From a bacterium (GTDB taxonomy: Bacteria > Bacillota > Clostridia > Lachnospirales > Lachnospiraceae): a stretch of 64,000 nt of DNA. Below the pieces are notes generated by a model. It had not been told where the DNA came from. It worked only from the letters and a program-made list of their open reading frames with translations, and did no database searches. The position numbers and the translations under genes are program-made. Position 1 is the stretch's first letter. Every line of letters starts with the position of its first letter. Positions 1-8,001 of this stretch are shown piece after piece. The stretch is taken from the NCBI GenBank assembly GCA_004562765.1, contig SFRL01000006.1, positions 19,087 through 83,086 of the forward strand, given 5' to 3'.

Positions 1-819
1 TTTTTGCGGACGCACGGGACATATTCGATCCGAATCACCGATCCGATCAAATTTTATGTGGAAGCGATTCCGAAAAATCAGGAACAGGTGGAGATTGGAG
101 ATATTAATGAACAATATCTTTATGAATTTCTGGATGCTCTCCAGTCTTCTATCAATCAGATGTCTGCGGATGGAGTCAGAATTTCTTATGTGACATCCAA
201 AAGCCGTGAGCTTTCGAAGTATATGGCGGATACTCTGGACGAGGACTGGAAGCAAAATCGTGGTATGGAGATTCAGGCAGTGGCCATTGCCAGTGTTTCC
301 TATGATGAAGAATCACAGAAACTGATCACCATGAGAAATCAGGGTGCCATGTTGGGAGATCCATCCGTAAGAGAAGGTTATGTGCAGGGTGCATTTGCCA
401 GAGGAATGGAAGCAGCCGGGAGTAATAAAGGTGGAAGCACGGTTGGCTTTATGGGGATGAATATGGGTGCTCAGATGGGCGGCAGTATGGTTGCCAATAT
501 GTCTGCAGCCAATATGCAGCAGATGCAGATGAACAGAGAGGCTCAGGCAGCTGTAGAAAAGCAGAGCCGTTCTTCGCAGACGAAGGAAGATGTGTGGATG
601 TGCAGCTGTGGGCATGAAAGTACAGGAAAATTCTGCAGTGAGTGCGGCAAACCCCGTCCGGAGAAAGACACCTGGATGTGCGTGTGCGGACATGAAAGTA
701 CAGGAAAGTTCTGCAGTGAATGCGGACGGCCCCGTCCGGAGAAAGACACCTGGATGTGCAGCTGTGGGCATGAAAGTACAGGAAAATTCTGCAGCCAGTG
801 CGGCAAACCCCGTCCATAA
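1..819 (+). CDS. SPFH/band-7-like protein with triple C-terminal zinc ribbons (5' partial)
   Basis: The gene enters from outside the window, so its N-terminus is missing. The visible part begins in what looks like an SPFH/virion-core-like domain, passes through a Gly/Met/Gln-rich linker, and ends in three near-identical zinc ribbons (CxCGHEST-x-KFCxxCG). Proteins of this layout are thought to scaffold at the membrane; the role here is inferred. It lies 18 bp upstream of a second zinc-ribbon protein and then a TPM-domain protein, an arrangement that suggests one envelope or stress operon. Family assignment of the N-terminal part is moderate; the zinc ribbons are certain. Confidence 0.7.
   Translation, partial: FLRTHGTYSIRITDPIKFYVEAIPKNQEQVEIGDINEQYLYEFLDALQSSINQMSADGVRISYVTSKSRELSKYMADTLDEDWKQNRGMEIQAVAIASVSYDEESQKLITMRNQGAMLGDPSVREGYVQGAFARGMEAAGSNKGGSTVGFMGMNMGAQMGGSMVANMSAANMQQMQMNREAQAAVEKQSRSSQTKEDVWMCSCGHESTGKFCSECGKPRPEKDTWMCVCGHESTGKFCSECGRPRPEKDTWMCSCGHESTGKFCSQCGKPRP
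591..818 (+). repeat. Three tandem 78-bp zinc-ribbon repeats
   Basis: Three in-frame copies of a 26-codon unit encode the ribbons of the SPFH-like protein. Copies 1 and 3 are almost identical at the DNA level, so copy number could change by slippage or recombination. Confidence 0.85.
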
Positions 820-837
820 ATACAAGGAGGGTTAAGC

Positions 838-1911
838 ATGGCAGTCATCAGTTTAAAATGTCCGAATTGTGGAGGAGAATTGGTATTTGATCCTGCCACA
901 CAGAGATATCAATGTCCATACTGTATGTCTGATTTCAGTCAGCAGCAGGTGGATGCGATGCAGCCTCAGGATCAGCCGTCTCAGGAATCAGAGACGGCTG
1001 ATTTTGCTGAGGAGAAAAAAGAAGAAACCAATGGGCAGGAGGAAGCAGTAGTATATACGTGTCCCAGCTGTGGGGCGGAGATTGTCACAGATGCAACTAC
1101 TGCTGCAACTTTCTGTTATTATTGTCATAATCCTGTGGTACTTTCCGGGCGTGTTTCGGGTGAATATCTGCCCAAATGGATCATTCCATTTTCTATTGAT
1201 CGGAATGCAGCTGAAAATACCTTTCTGGAAAATGTGAGAAAAAAGAAGTTTGTACCGAAAGGATTTTTTGAGAAAAAACAGATTGAGAAACTGACCGGTG
1301 TGTATTTCCCATATTGGATGGTGGATTGGAAAGGACAGGGATATTTTCAGGCGAAAGGCACGAAGGTGCGTGTCTGGAGGAGCGGCGATACCGAGTATAC
1401 AGAGACGCGATATTATGATATCTATCGGGAAGGGAATCTGCAGTTTCCCGAGTTGTTTAAAAATGCTCTAAAAAAAGCAAACCGAAATCTGGTGGAAGGT
1501 GTTTTGCCGTATCAGTTGGAGAAAGCAAAAGAATTTTCTGTGGGCTACTTGTCCGGATTTCAGGCAGAGAAAAGGGATATGGAACAAAAAGAATTCCAGC
1601 AGGAGATCACACAGGATACAAGGCAGTATGCCCAGGATATGCTCAGAGACAGTGTCAATGGCTATTCTACGGTGATTCCCCATCATATGGATGTGAGAAC
1701 ACAGGAAGAAGAGTGGAGTTATGTCATGGTGCCGGTGTGGGTTATTACCTATAAAGGGAGCAACGGGAAAATGTATTACTATGCCATCAACGGGCAGACC
1801 GGAAAAGTGTGCGGTAAACTCCCTGTGAACTATAGAAAGCTGGGTGCAGTATCGGCTGTGATTTCAGCAGCAGTATTTGCATTGGCACTGGTGGGAGGAT
1901 TGTTGATATGA
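838..1911 (+). CDS. Zinc-ribbon membrane protein (TFIIB-type ribbon)
   Basis: 357 residues. It has two N-terminal zinc ribbons: CPNCGG...CPYC at residues 8-29 and CPSCGAE...CYYC near 75-100. A central region of unknown fold contains a PYWMVDW segment, and one hydrophobic helix lies at the extreme C-terminus (about 335-357). It probably sits in the membrane with the ribbons facing the cytoplasm. The start has a good AAGGAGG site. The stop overlaps the next gene by 4 bp (ATGA), so it is translationally coupled to the TPM gene. Function is not known. Confidence 0.75.
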   Translation: MAVISLKCPNCGGELVFDPATQRYQCPYCMSDFSQQQVDAMQPQDQPSQESETADFAEEKKEETNGQEEAVVYTCPSCGAEIVTDATTAATFCYYCHNPVVLSGRVSGEYLPKWIIPFSIDRNAAENTFLENVRKKKFVPKGFFEKKQIEKLTGVYFPYWMVDWKGQGYFQAKGTKVRVWRSGDTEYTETRYYDIYREGNLQFPELFKNALKKANRNLVEGVLPYQLEKAKEFSVGYLSGFQAEKRDMEQKEFQQEITQDTRQYAQDMLRDSVNGYSTVIPHHMDVRTQEEEWSYVMVPVWVITYKGSNGKMYYYAINGQTGKVCGKLPVNYRKLGAVSAVISAAVFALALVGGLLI

Positions 1912-2774
1912 AAAAGATACGGTGGATAACAGGAATACTTCCCGCAGTATGTTTTTTTCTTCTGTTAATAATGGGAAGGGGCACCATAACAGTGTATGGA
2001 GCACAGTCTGATTCGATACAGCATGTAGTGGATCAGGCGGATATCCTTACCTCTCAGGAAGAACAGGCTATCGGAAACAGAATAGAAGAAATGTCCGAAA
2101 AATGGAAACAGGATTTTGTAGTGGTGACTACATATGATGCGGAGGGTAAAGATTCTGAGGAGTATGCGGATGATTATTATGATGATCATGGATATCAGGA
2201 AAATGGAATCCTGTATCTGGTGGATCTGGATAATAGCAATGTATGGATTTCTACTTCCGGAAGCATGATCCGATTTCTGACAGACAGCCGGATTGACCGG
2301 GTAATTGATGCGGGATACAGTCAGCTGAAATCCCAAAACTACGGGGAAGGTTTTCTGGCTATGTTGGATCAGACCGACACGTATATGGAAGCCGGTATTC
2401 CGGATAACCAGTATACCTACGATGTGGAGACGGGAAAAGTCAGCAGGCATTATGGACTGACAGCCGGGGAAATCATTGTTGCGCTGCTTGTGGGACTTGT
2501 ATGCGGGGGAATCTTTTTCGGTATCATCAATGCGAGATATAAAATGAAAACAGGGACATATACGTATCCTTTCAGAGAAAAAGGAAAGATACAGCTTATC
2601 CGAAGAGATGATATTTTTGTCAATCAGACGGTCACCAGAAGGAGGATAGAGAGAGATCCTCCATCCGGAGGAGGCGGGCGAAGCAGTGTACATACCTCCG
2701 GAAGCGGACGAAGCCACGGCGGCGGCGGACGAAGCCTGATAAGTTTTAGAATGAAAATCGACAAGAGGTTATAA
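1908..2774 (+). CDS. TPM-domain protein; C-terminus rewritten by prophage insertion
   Basis: 288 residues. There is an N-terminal signal segment (about 5-30), a TPM domain (about 38-160; TPM proteins are linked to envelope quality control), a transmembrane helix (about 185-208) and a Gly/Arg/Ser-rich tail with GGGGRS motifs. The prophage entered at the last codons. In the reconstructed uninterrupted gene the sequence after GGGGRSL is TAG (visible just after attR at 38625). In the lysogen the frame continues 11 residues (ISFRMKIDKRL) into phage DNA and stops at TAA inside the first phage hairpin. The insertion is therefore near-neutral for the protein. Confidence 0.85.
   Translation: MKKIRWITGILPAVCFFLLLIMGRGTITVYGAQSDSIQHVVDQADILTSQEEQAIGNRIEEMSEKWKQDFVVVTTYDAEGKDSEEYADDYYDDHGYQENGILYLVDLDNSNVWISTSGSMIRFLTDSRIDRVIDAGYSQLKSQNYGEGFLAMLDQTDTYMEAGIPDNQYTYDVETGKVSRHYGLTAGEIIVALLVGLVCGGIFFGIINARYKMKTGTYTYPFREKGKIQLIRRDDIFVNQTVTRRRIERDPPSGGGGRSSVHTSGSGRSHGGGGRSLISFRMKIDKRL
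2722..2738 (+). other. attL: attL core (17 bp)
   Basis: The sequence gcggcggacgaagcctg is identical to 38608-38624. It encodes the GGRSL end of the TPM protein. Joining the flanks of attL and attR restores a TPM frame ending GGRSL-TAG, which strongly supports this as the integration point. Confidence 0.9.
2754..2763 (+). repeat. Left sub-terminal inverted repeat
   Basis: AAAATCGACA lies 15 nt inside attL. Its exact reverse complement lies 16 nt inside attR (38582-38591). In a circular form the two would flank the core symmetrically, as recombinase-binding arms would. Confidence 0.6.
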
Positions 2775-2798
2775 AGCCTCTGCCGATTTTCTTTTTTT
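2754..2798 (+). terminator. Hairpin terminator at the left phage end
   Basis: AAAATCG...CGATTTT (7 bp) encloses an inner AGAGG/CCTCT stem and is followed by CTTTTTTT. The altered TPM stop codon (2772-2774) lies within it. It should insulate the host operon from the prophage. Confidence 0.75.
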
Positions 2799-2820
2799 AT
2801 AGGAAACAGCAGAAAAGAAG

Positions 2821-2860
2821 AGCGTGCAGAGCGTAAAAACTCTGACACGCTTATTTTTTT
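2821..2860 (+). terminator. Second hairpin terminator
   Basis: AGCGTG...CACGCT with inner AGAG/CTCT, followed by TTATTTTTTT. It lies just before the first phage gene. Confidence 0.75.
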
Positions 2861-2883
2861 ACAACGAAAGAGAGGTACAGGGA

Positions 2884-3534
2884 ATGGAAAGAGTGACATT
2901 TAAAGAGTATGAGGCAGCAAAGGCAGCAGTATTGTACGGAAAAGAGTACAAAGAAACGTCAAACATGGAAAACAACGTCATTCATAAGCAGTATGTTTGC
3001 AAGGACGGCAGCGGGATATTTTACGAGCGGACAGAGAACGGCATAACGGAATTTTGGAGTACAGAGCATAGCGAAAGCCGTATTTATGTTGATAAGGTAG
3101 AGGACAAGCCGGAGACAGAGGAAAAGGAAGAATTGAGCGAGAGCCGTAAGAAAGCAATTAAAAGAATGTATAAGCTGGTTTATTGGTTCGCTGATGAAAT
3201 GCTTAAGGAAGAGGACGCAGAGGAAAAAGAGGCGGCAGAGTTTAAGAGACAATGCGAGGCAGAGCCGGATAAACTGCAATGCAGAGTAAGCGCCCACGAT
3301 AACAACGCAAGAGTTATGAAAGACTGCATGAGAGAGGCTAGGGACGCAGCAGAATTTTTGAAAAATAAAGAGAACGACGTAGAAGAATGGCAGATAGTCG
3401 GAATAAATGCAATGTTCGATCAGTGCAATACTGAAAGGATTATACCGTATGATCTGCCGACAGCAATAAAAGGGCTTTTATGTATGCACATTCTTGTTAA
3501 GCCGCTTTGCTTAGAGGCGGTAACAGAAAGATAG
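2884..3534 (+). CDS. Hypothetical phage early protein
   Basis: 216 residues, highly charged and rich in Glu/Lys, with no motif I recognise. The ATG at 2884 is preferred because AAAGAGAGG lies about 10 nt upstream. A longer frame runs back through the terminator at 2821-2860 and is unlikely to be used. It is the first gene of the left-end operon; no convincing promoter is visible between the terminator and the gene. Confidence 0.7.
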   Translation: MERVTFKEYEAAKAAVLYGKEYKETSNMENNVIHKQYVCKDGSGIFYERTENGITEFWSTEHSESRIYVDKVEDKPETEEKEELSESRKKAIKRMYKLVYWFADEMLKEEDAEEKEAAEFKRQCEAEPDKLQCRVSAHDNNARVMKDCMREARDAAEFLKNKENDVEEWQIVGINAMFDQCNTERIIPYDLPTAIKGLLCMHILVKPLCLEAVTER

Positions 3535-3539
3535 GGACG

Positions 3540-3557
3540 GGGCGGCGACAGCCGCCC
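3540..3557 (+). other. GC-rich hairpin between early genes
   Basis: GGGCGGC-GACA-GCCGCCC is a perfect 7-bp stem with a tetraloop and no T-tract after it. It may be a transcript-stabilising or processing hairpin; function unknown. Confidence 0.45.
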
Positions 3558-3578
3558 GAACGGAAAGGAGCAGAGGGC

Positions 3579-3773
3579 ATGGAGAAACGAAAGTATAAGC
3601 GCCTGCGCTATGAGGACAGACAGACCATAGAGGCTATGAGCAAGCAGGGCAGCAGCGTAAAGGAAATTGCGGACGAACTGGGGACGCACAGAGACACGAT
3701 TTACAGAGAGCTTAAGCGCTGCGGGGCTACGTTGGGAACTTATACGGCGGCAGCAGGGCAGCAGGCGTTATGA
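3579..3773 (+). CDS. Orphan IS30-type helix-turn-helix protein
   Basis: 64 residues. Its HTH region closely resembles the N-terminus of the IS30-type transposase at 37333: RQTIEAM...GSSVKEIADELG.HRDTIYRELKR against RISIEAL...GHSVIEIAEQLH.HRSTIYNELKR. It has no DDE catalytic domain. A DNA-binding regulator, possibly acting on the phage ends or on the transposase, is the likeliest role; this is inferred. ATG at 3579 follows AAAGGAG. Its TGA overlaps the radical SAM start, so the two are translationally coupled. Confidence 0.75.
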   Translation: MEKRKYKRLRYEDRQTIEAMSKQGSSVKEIADELGTHRDTIYRELKRCGATLGTYTAAAGQQAL

Positions 3774-4687
3774 AAGTGGGGCTTATTGACGTAGACGGTC
3801 ATAACTTCCCTAATCTGCCGCTTATGAAAATATCAGCATACCACAAAGCAGCAGGAGATAGCGTAGAGTGGTACGAGCCGTTATTTAGCGGTCACACGGA
3901 CAGGGTATATATGAGTAAGGTTTTCACGTTTACGCCAGATTACGAGTATTGCATAGACGCTGACGAGATCATAAAGGGCGGGACGGGCTACAGCTATCCA
4001 GACGGCGGGCAGCAGTTACCAGACGAGATAGAGCATATATACCCAGACTATACGATTTACTACGATAGGATACCAGAGACAAGGAACACAGCTTACGGTT
4101 TTCTTACGAGAGGCTGCCCCAGAGGGTGCGACTTTTGCATAGTGGAAAAGAAAGAGGGGCGGACAGCAAGGAAAGTGGCGGATTTATCGGAGTTTTGGAA
4201 CGGACAGAAAAATATAGTGCTTTTAGACCCTAATATGTTTGCCTGCAAGGAATGGAGAGAGTTAAGCGATCAGCTGATAAATAGCGGCGCATGGGTTGAC
4301 TTTTCGCAGGGCTGCGACATTCGCATAATGACGCAGGAAAAAGCGGAGTACATAAAGCGCATGAAGATAAAGCGCATACATTTTGCGTGGGACAGATACG
4401 AGGATAAAGAGAAGATCATACCAAAGTTTAAAGAGTTTCAAGAGATCACGGGCTGGGAACGGCGGAAAATGGGCGTATATGTCCTATGCAATTTTAATAC
4501 AACTTTTGAGCAGGATTTAGAGAGGGTATATACGTTACGTGATCTGGGATATGCACCATACGTAATGCTATATGACAAACAGAACATACCAGCAGGGCAC
4601 AGGCTTAAGCACTTGCAGCGATGGGTAAATAACAGAATTATATTTAACAGCTGTAAGCGTTTTGAAGATTTTGACATAAGGAAATAA
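3770..4687 (+). CDS. Phage radical SAM protein
   Basis: 305 residues. The 4Fe-4S motif RGCPRGCDFC (CxxxCxxC) lies at about residues 114-123, after an N-terminal region resembling the cobalamin-binding-like folds of radical SAM proteins (GLIDVDGHNFPNLPL). The middle resembles a radical SAM TIM barrel. Proteins of this type occur in clostridial prophages; the substrate is unknown. Coupled to the upstream HTH gene by a 4-bp overlap. A structured RNA region follows directly. Confidence 0.85.
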   Translation: MKVGLIDVDGHNFPNLPLMKISAYHKAAGDSVEWYEPLFSGHTDRVYMSKVFTFTPDYEYCIDADEIIKGGTGYSYPDGGQQLPDEIEHIYPDYTIYYDRIPETRNTAYGFLTRGCPRGCDFCIVEKKEGRTARKVADLSEFWNGQKNIVLLDPNMFACKEWRELSDQLINSGAWVDFSQGCDIRIMTQEKAEYIKRMKIKRIHFAWDRYEDKEKIIPKFKEFQEITGWERRKMGVYVLCNFNTTFEQDLERVYTLRDLGYAPYVMLYDKQNIPAGHRLKHLQRWVNNRIIFNSCKRFEDFDIRK

Positions 4688-4790
4688 AAGCATTGAGAAA
4701 TGGGCGTGACATAAGGTAAGACCATAGGCACGGAATGTAAACAGAGACAGCCACAACAGCAAAGCGCTGGCTGCGGTATCAATGCTTTTA
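4685..4790 (+). ncRNA. Candidate structured RNA closed by a 12-bp stem
   Basis: TAAAAGCATTGA (4685-4696) pairs perfectly with TCAATGCTTTTA (4779-4790). An inner CAGCCA/TGGCTG helix lies at about 4748-4773. No open frame fits the 106 nt. It begins at the radical SAM stop codon and is followed by a tRNA-like element, so it could be a processed phage RNA. No known family recognised. Confidence 0.45.
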
Positions 4791-4797
4791 TATATAA

Positions 4798-4868
4798 GCG
4801 CCTTTAATTTAGTGGCAGAATACCGCAGCCGGACGAGGCGGGGCGCTGGTTCAATTCCAGCAAGGCGT
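4798..4868 (+). tRNA. tRNA-like element (Gly-like backbone) with an aberrant anticodon arm
   Basis: 71 nt plus discriminator A. The 7-bp acceptor stem GCGCCTT/AAGGCGT includes one G-T pair. The D-arm is ATTT-AGTGGCA-GAAT, and the T-arm GCTGG-TTCAATT-CCAGC is perfect. The D-arm and the following A match the bacterial tRNA-Gly pattern. The anticodon arm is abnormal: CCGC/GCGG (4 bp) closes an 11-nt loop (AGCCGGACGAG) instead of a 7-nt loop, so no anticodon can be assigned. It may be a degenerate phage tRNA or a tRNA mimic. Confidence 0.5.
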
Positions 4869-5101
4869 ATTGTGTAGCCAGTGTGGCAGCTGGCAGCAGG
4901 AACGGCGGGCTATAACCGTTTTCTGTATACTGTGACAAAATAGCGGCGGACACGCCAGCCAGAGAGCGTGCGGACGGTCAACAGGTTTTCAGCGGCTTTT
5001 TAATGCGAAAAGCCACCCACACAGTAAATTTACGCCAGAGTAGGAGCGTGGCAGCTATGACGATCAGAGCGCCACCCAGAAAAGAGAAAGAGAGGCAGGC
5101 A
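4869..5101 (+). other. Non-coding, hairpin-rich stretch
   Basis: No gene is supported here. AACGG...CCGTT with a short T-run (4901-4922) could end the tRNA-like transcript. GGCTTTT-taatgcg-AAAAGCC (4994-5014) is a 7-bp hairpin ahead of the next gene. An open frame from 5003 exists but lacks a ribosome site. Confidence 0.4.
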
Positions 5102-5446
5102 ATGAGGGCAGTTTTCAGCAATTTAGAGGACGCATACGAGGCGGGCTATGCAGACGGTATGGCAGAAATAAGGAAGAGATACAGGGGCAGGCAGGAGAAA
5201 AAAGCCCGCCGCTGGTATTACATCAAACAGAAGTTATACGGCGTAGCTCTGCTGATCGCTACGGTATTTGCTGTGTGGGTGCTGGACGGCGACGCAACAA
5301 TAGCGATTATTACAGTACCGCTGGGCGTATCCTGCCTTTTCAGTAAAGAAATGCTGATTGTAGATAAATATTACTGGGAGCATGAGGACGAAAGAGAGGC
5401 TTATAACAATGAGAAGAAACACGACCGTAGACGAGTACGGCTTTAA
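5102..5446 (+). CDS. Small phage membrane protein
   Basis: 114 residues. A charged N-terminus (about 1-45) is followed by two hydrophobic segments (VALLIATVFAVWVL and ATIAIITVPLGVSCLF) and a charged tail. ATG at 5102 follows AAAGAGAGGCAGGCA and is preferred over an upstream frame from 5003. It overlaps the next gene by 38 bp. Function unknown. Confidence 0.65.
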   Translation: MRAVFSNLEDAYEAGYADGMAEIRKRYRGRQEKKARRWYYIKQKLYGVALLIATVFAVWVLDGDATIAIITVPLGVSCLFSKEMLIVDKYYWEHEDEREAYNNEKKHDRRRVRL

Positions 5447-6044
5447 GCTCGATTATAGGGATATTTGGGGCTGCGACAGTAGGGAGCATAGAGACGAGAG
5501 AACGTTAATTACAGAGGGTAAATGGGTAATTATCATAAAATCTGTGTCAGTAAGCGAGTTTGCAAGACCGCAACTGTACGGCATTTACTGGGCTGTACCA
5601 TACGTGAGAGAGGGGAAAGCAGGGGTTAAGGACAAGACAGGGCAATATATCGGAGAGGAAATAAAGCAGCTTGTAGGTGTAGACGAATACGGCAGGCAAT
5701 GTGCAACGATCTACACGCCGGAAGAGGTAAGAATATTCCCAGACGAATACACAATTTTAACGCCGGAACGTCTGGAAGAATATAAGCAGCTGGGCTGGTA
5801 TATGCAAGAGATCGGCGCAAAAGTGCAGCAGCCGCTTAATATGGAAATTGTGAACGAGGGCAGGGCGCTTGTGGAAGAGGAAAGAGAGGTTATATGGGCG
5901 CTTATGCTGGACGGGTTGACGGAGCAGCAGGCGTGCGAAGAGTATTTTTTAACACATCACACAGATTACCAGAACACAAATATATGCTATCTGCCAACAG
6001 CAGAGATTTTAGCAGAGGCTATGGCGTGGTTCGGAGAGAGGTAA
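5409..6044 (+). CDS. Hypothetical phage protein
   Basis: 211 residues. No recognised motif. It starts inside the end of the preceding gene, with AAAGAGAGG 10 nt upstream of the ATG at 5409. Soluble and acidic. Confidence 0.65.
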   Translation: MRRNTTVDEYGFKLDYRDIWGCDSREHRDERTLITEGKWVIIIKSVSVSEFARPQLYGIYWAVPYVREGKAGVKDKTGQYIGEEIKQLVGVDEYGRQCATIYTPEEVRIFPDEYTILTPERLEEYKQLGWYMQEIGAKVQQPLNMEIVNEGRALVEEEREVIWALMLDGLTEQQACEEYFLTHHTDYQNTNICYLPTAEILAEAMAWFGER

Positions 6045-6048
6045 GGAT

Positions 6049-6261
6049 ATGACAGATAGAGAAAAGGAAGTAGTACGAGAGATTAACCACCCGCTTTATA
6101 CGGTGGAGTTTTTAGAACAATGGATAAACAGAAATGACAATGTGTTTACAAATGCGATAGCTGCTTTGCAGGCTATGGGCGCAAAAGGATTTTATGCAGC
6201 GGTAGAAATACTAGCAAAAAAAGAGGGACAGGAAAATGAGGCGACACAGACGGGAAAATAA
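6049..6261 (+). CDS. Small hypothetical phage protein
   Basis: 70 residues, predicted mostly helical, no motif. Ribosome site GAGAGGTAAGGAT precedes the ATG. It overlaps the next gene by 26 bp. Confidence 0.6.
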   Translation: MTDREKEVVREINHPLYTVEFLEQWINRNDNVFTNAIAALQAMGAKGFYAAVEILAKKEGQENEATQTGK

Positions 6262-6625
6262 AGTATTAAAGCTGCTGGTGCAGTCTGTAGAGGTTCTGAC
6301 AATCTGCATATTGGGAATTATACCTATTATGCTGCTGATCTGGTGGAGATCACAGATCATGCCGCCGCAGACAGACGAACAGGTAGCGGCGATCATGCAG
6401 CAGGAGCAGCAGGCAGAGCCGCTGGTAATTGAAATGCCAGAGCCAGCCACGAAAGGCAGTATACGGGTGTTTGATTATGACGGCTGCTGTATTTACGCAT
6501 ATTACGGCGAGATCGTGATAAACAACGACGGTAAGGACGGGAAAGAGATTGATATAGAGTGTGCCGGATACTTAGAGGGATACGAAGAGCATAAGGACAC
6601 GGAAAGAGAGGCGGACAATGAGTAG
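6236..6625 (+). CDS. Single-pass phage membrane protein
   Basis: 129 residues. A basic N-terminus is followed by one hydrophobic helix (about 17-37, VEVLTICILGIIPIMLLIWW), a Gln/Glu-rich linker and a small C-terminal domain with two Cys. Start supported by ACAGGAAA. It overlaps the next gene by 8 bp. Function unknown. Confidence 0.65.
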   Translation: MRRHRRENKVLKLLVQSVEVLTICILGIIPIMLLIWWRSQIMPPQTDEQVAAIMQQEQQAEPLVIEMPEPATKGSIRVFDYDGCCIYAYYGEIVINNDGKDGKEIDIECAGYLEGYEEHKDTEREADNE

Positions 6626-6959
6626 TATTTTTATACGCAGCCAGAACAGGGAAAAACTCTACAGGCTGGGCGGTAATTATGCCTGCATAGAGTACGGCGG
6701 GTATGAGGACTTAAAGAGAAAGAGAGGCGGCGCAGAGGCGGATAAAAAGAGGCATACGCTTTGCATTTCTGACGGCTGTTTAGAAGAGATCGCAGAGTAT
6801 GAGAGCAAAGAGCGCTGTTTAGAGGTACTGGACGAGATACAGAAAATATGCGCCAGCTATTTATATGCCGAGGGCAGTTTAGGGCTTATACGTGGCAGCG
6901 TTCCTACGCCGCCTATGGCAGCAGATATACCGAGGGTATACGAAATGCCGGAAAAATAG
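6618..6959 (+). CDS. Hypothetical phage protein
   Basis: 113 residues. It has a conserved-looking core (CISDGC, then YESKERCLEVLDEIQ) followed by a Pro-rich end (SVPTPPMAADIPRVYEMP). I have the impression of a phage family of unknown function. AAAGAGAGGCGGACA precedes the ATG. Confidence 0.65.
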   Translation: MSSIFIRSQNREKLYRLGGNYACIEYGGYEDLKRKRGGAEADKKRHTLCISDGCLEEIAEYESKERCLEVLDEIQKICASYLYAEGSLGLIRGSVPTPPMAADIPRVYEMPEK

Positions 6960-6971
6960 GAGTAGTGGGAT

Positions 6972-7262
6972 ATGGAAGAACGGGACGACGAGCGCAGGGC
7001 GCTTATACAAGAGTTTTACCAGATATACAGACCATTACAAAAGATAAGAGACTTGCGGCTGCACAGTCATTTCAGCATATATCCAAATGACGACGATTTT
7101 ATAGAAATCTGGGAATATGCAAGCGACAGGCGGGTACAGCAGATCGTGAGGGTAAAGGAAGAAAACGAAACAGAGTGCTACAGGCGGGCGATAGAAGAGC
7201 TGAAAGCCTATGCAGAGAAAGTAGAGGGCGCAGGATATGGGAAAAAACGTAGAGCAGGATAA
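6972..7262 (+). CDS. Small hypothetical phage protein
   Basis: 96 residues, charged, helical, no motif. Start preceded by AGGAGTAGTGGGAT. It overlaps the next gene by 26 bp. Confidence 0.6.
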   Translation: MEERDDERRALIQEFYQIYRPLQKIRDLRLHSHFSIYPNDDDFIEIWEYASDRRVQQIVRVKEENETECYRRAIEELKAYAEKVEGAGYGKKRRAG

Positions 7263-8001
7263 TAAGCCGGATTTTTTAAAAGACCTTAACAACGGAATTT
7301 TGGACGAGCTGACAGCAGGAGGCAGGATAAAGAACGCTGTAGGGCTGGCGGGAGAGCTTACGGAAATTGAAAGCGTGGACGAGCTTAACGGGCTGCCCTT
7401 TTGCGGGTATGTGGCGAAAATCGAGACACCAAGACCGAGCGGCACGCTGGACGAGGTAGCGGTAGCTTTTCCCGCACAGGCGGCATACGCAGCTACGGCA
7501 GGCATTGAGTTTGACGTATTGCGGGAGTTTACGGTAGGTAGCCGCATTATGGTACAGGGGAAAATACAGACTGTGAAAAACTGGCAGAGCGGTAAAGTGC
7601 TGGTGTTCATTCTGGCAGAATATGTGGCGATCGCACCAAAAGCAATGCTACAGGACGACGTAGCGATATGTGGAGTGATTGCCAATAAGCCTGCCGTAAG
7701 GACTACGCCGAGAGGCAAGCGTATTACGGATATTTTCGTAAAGATCAAAAGCGAGCTTAAAGACGGCTGGTGCTATGTGCCGTGTATTTGCTGGCAGGAG
7801 CAGGCAGACGAGGTAGCAGGCTGGCAGCAGGGCGATACGGTAGAGCTTTTGGGAAGATACCAGAGCAGGGAATATAAGAAAATAGTAGGGACACTCTACG
7901 CAGACGGGCAACCAGTGGAAAATGAAATAGAGACACGGACAGCTTACGAGGTATCCGTACAGCAGATCAGAAGAAAGGAAGAGGCAGAAAATGGAAAGTA
8001 A
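7237..8001 (+). CDS. OB-fold single-strand DNA-binding-like protein
   Basis: 254 residues. Two stretches resemble SSB OB folds: FCGYVAKIETP... to GKIQTVKNWQSGKVLVFILAEYV (about 47-125) and the region ICGVIANKPAVR...WCYVPCICWQEQADEVAGWQQGDTV-ELLGRYQSREY (about 140-210), whose end is SSB-like. It probably binds single-stranded DNA in phage replication, which suits the nearby HUH initiator. It lacks the acidic SSB tail. Moderate certainty. Confidence 0.6.
   Translation: MGKNVEQDNKPDFLKDLNNGILDELTAGGRIKNAVGLAGELTEIESVDELNGLPFCGYVAKIETPRPSGTLDEVAVAFPAQAAYAATAGIEFDVLREFTVGSRIMVQGKIQTVKNWQSGKVLVFILAEYVAIAPKAMLQDDVAICGVIANKPAVRTTPRGKRITDIFVKIKSELKDGWCYVPCICWQEQADEVAGWQQGDTVELLGRYQSREYKKIVGTLYADGQPVENEIETRTAYEVSVQQIRRKEEAENGK

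Noticed and set aside
313..899. Several minus-strand frames across the zinc-ribbon repeats
   Set aside because: They mirror the repeated coding sequence of the + strand; no independent signal.
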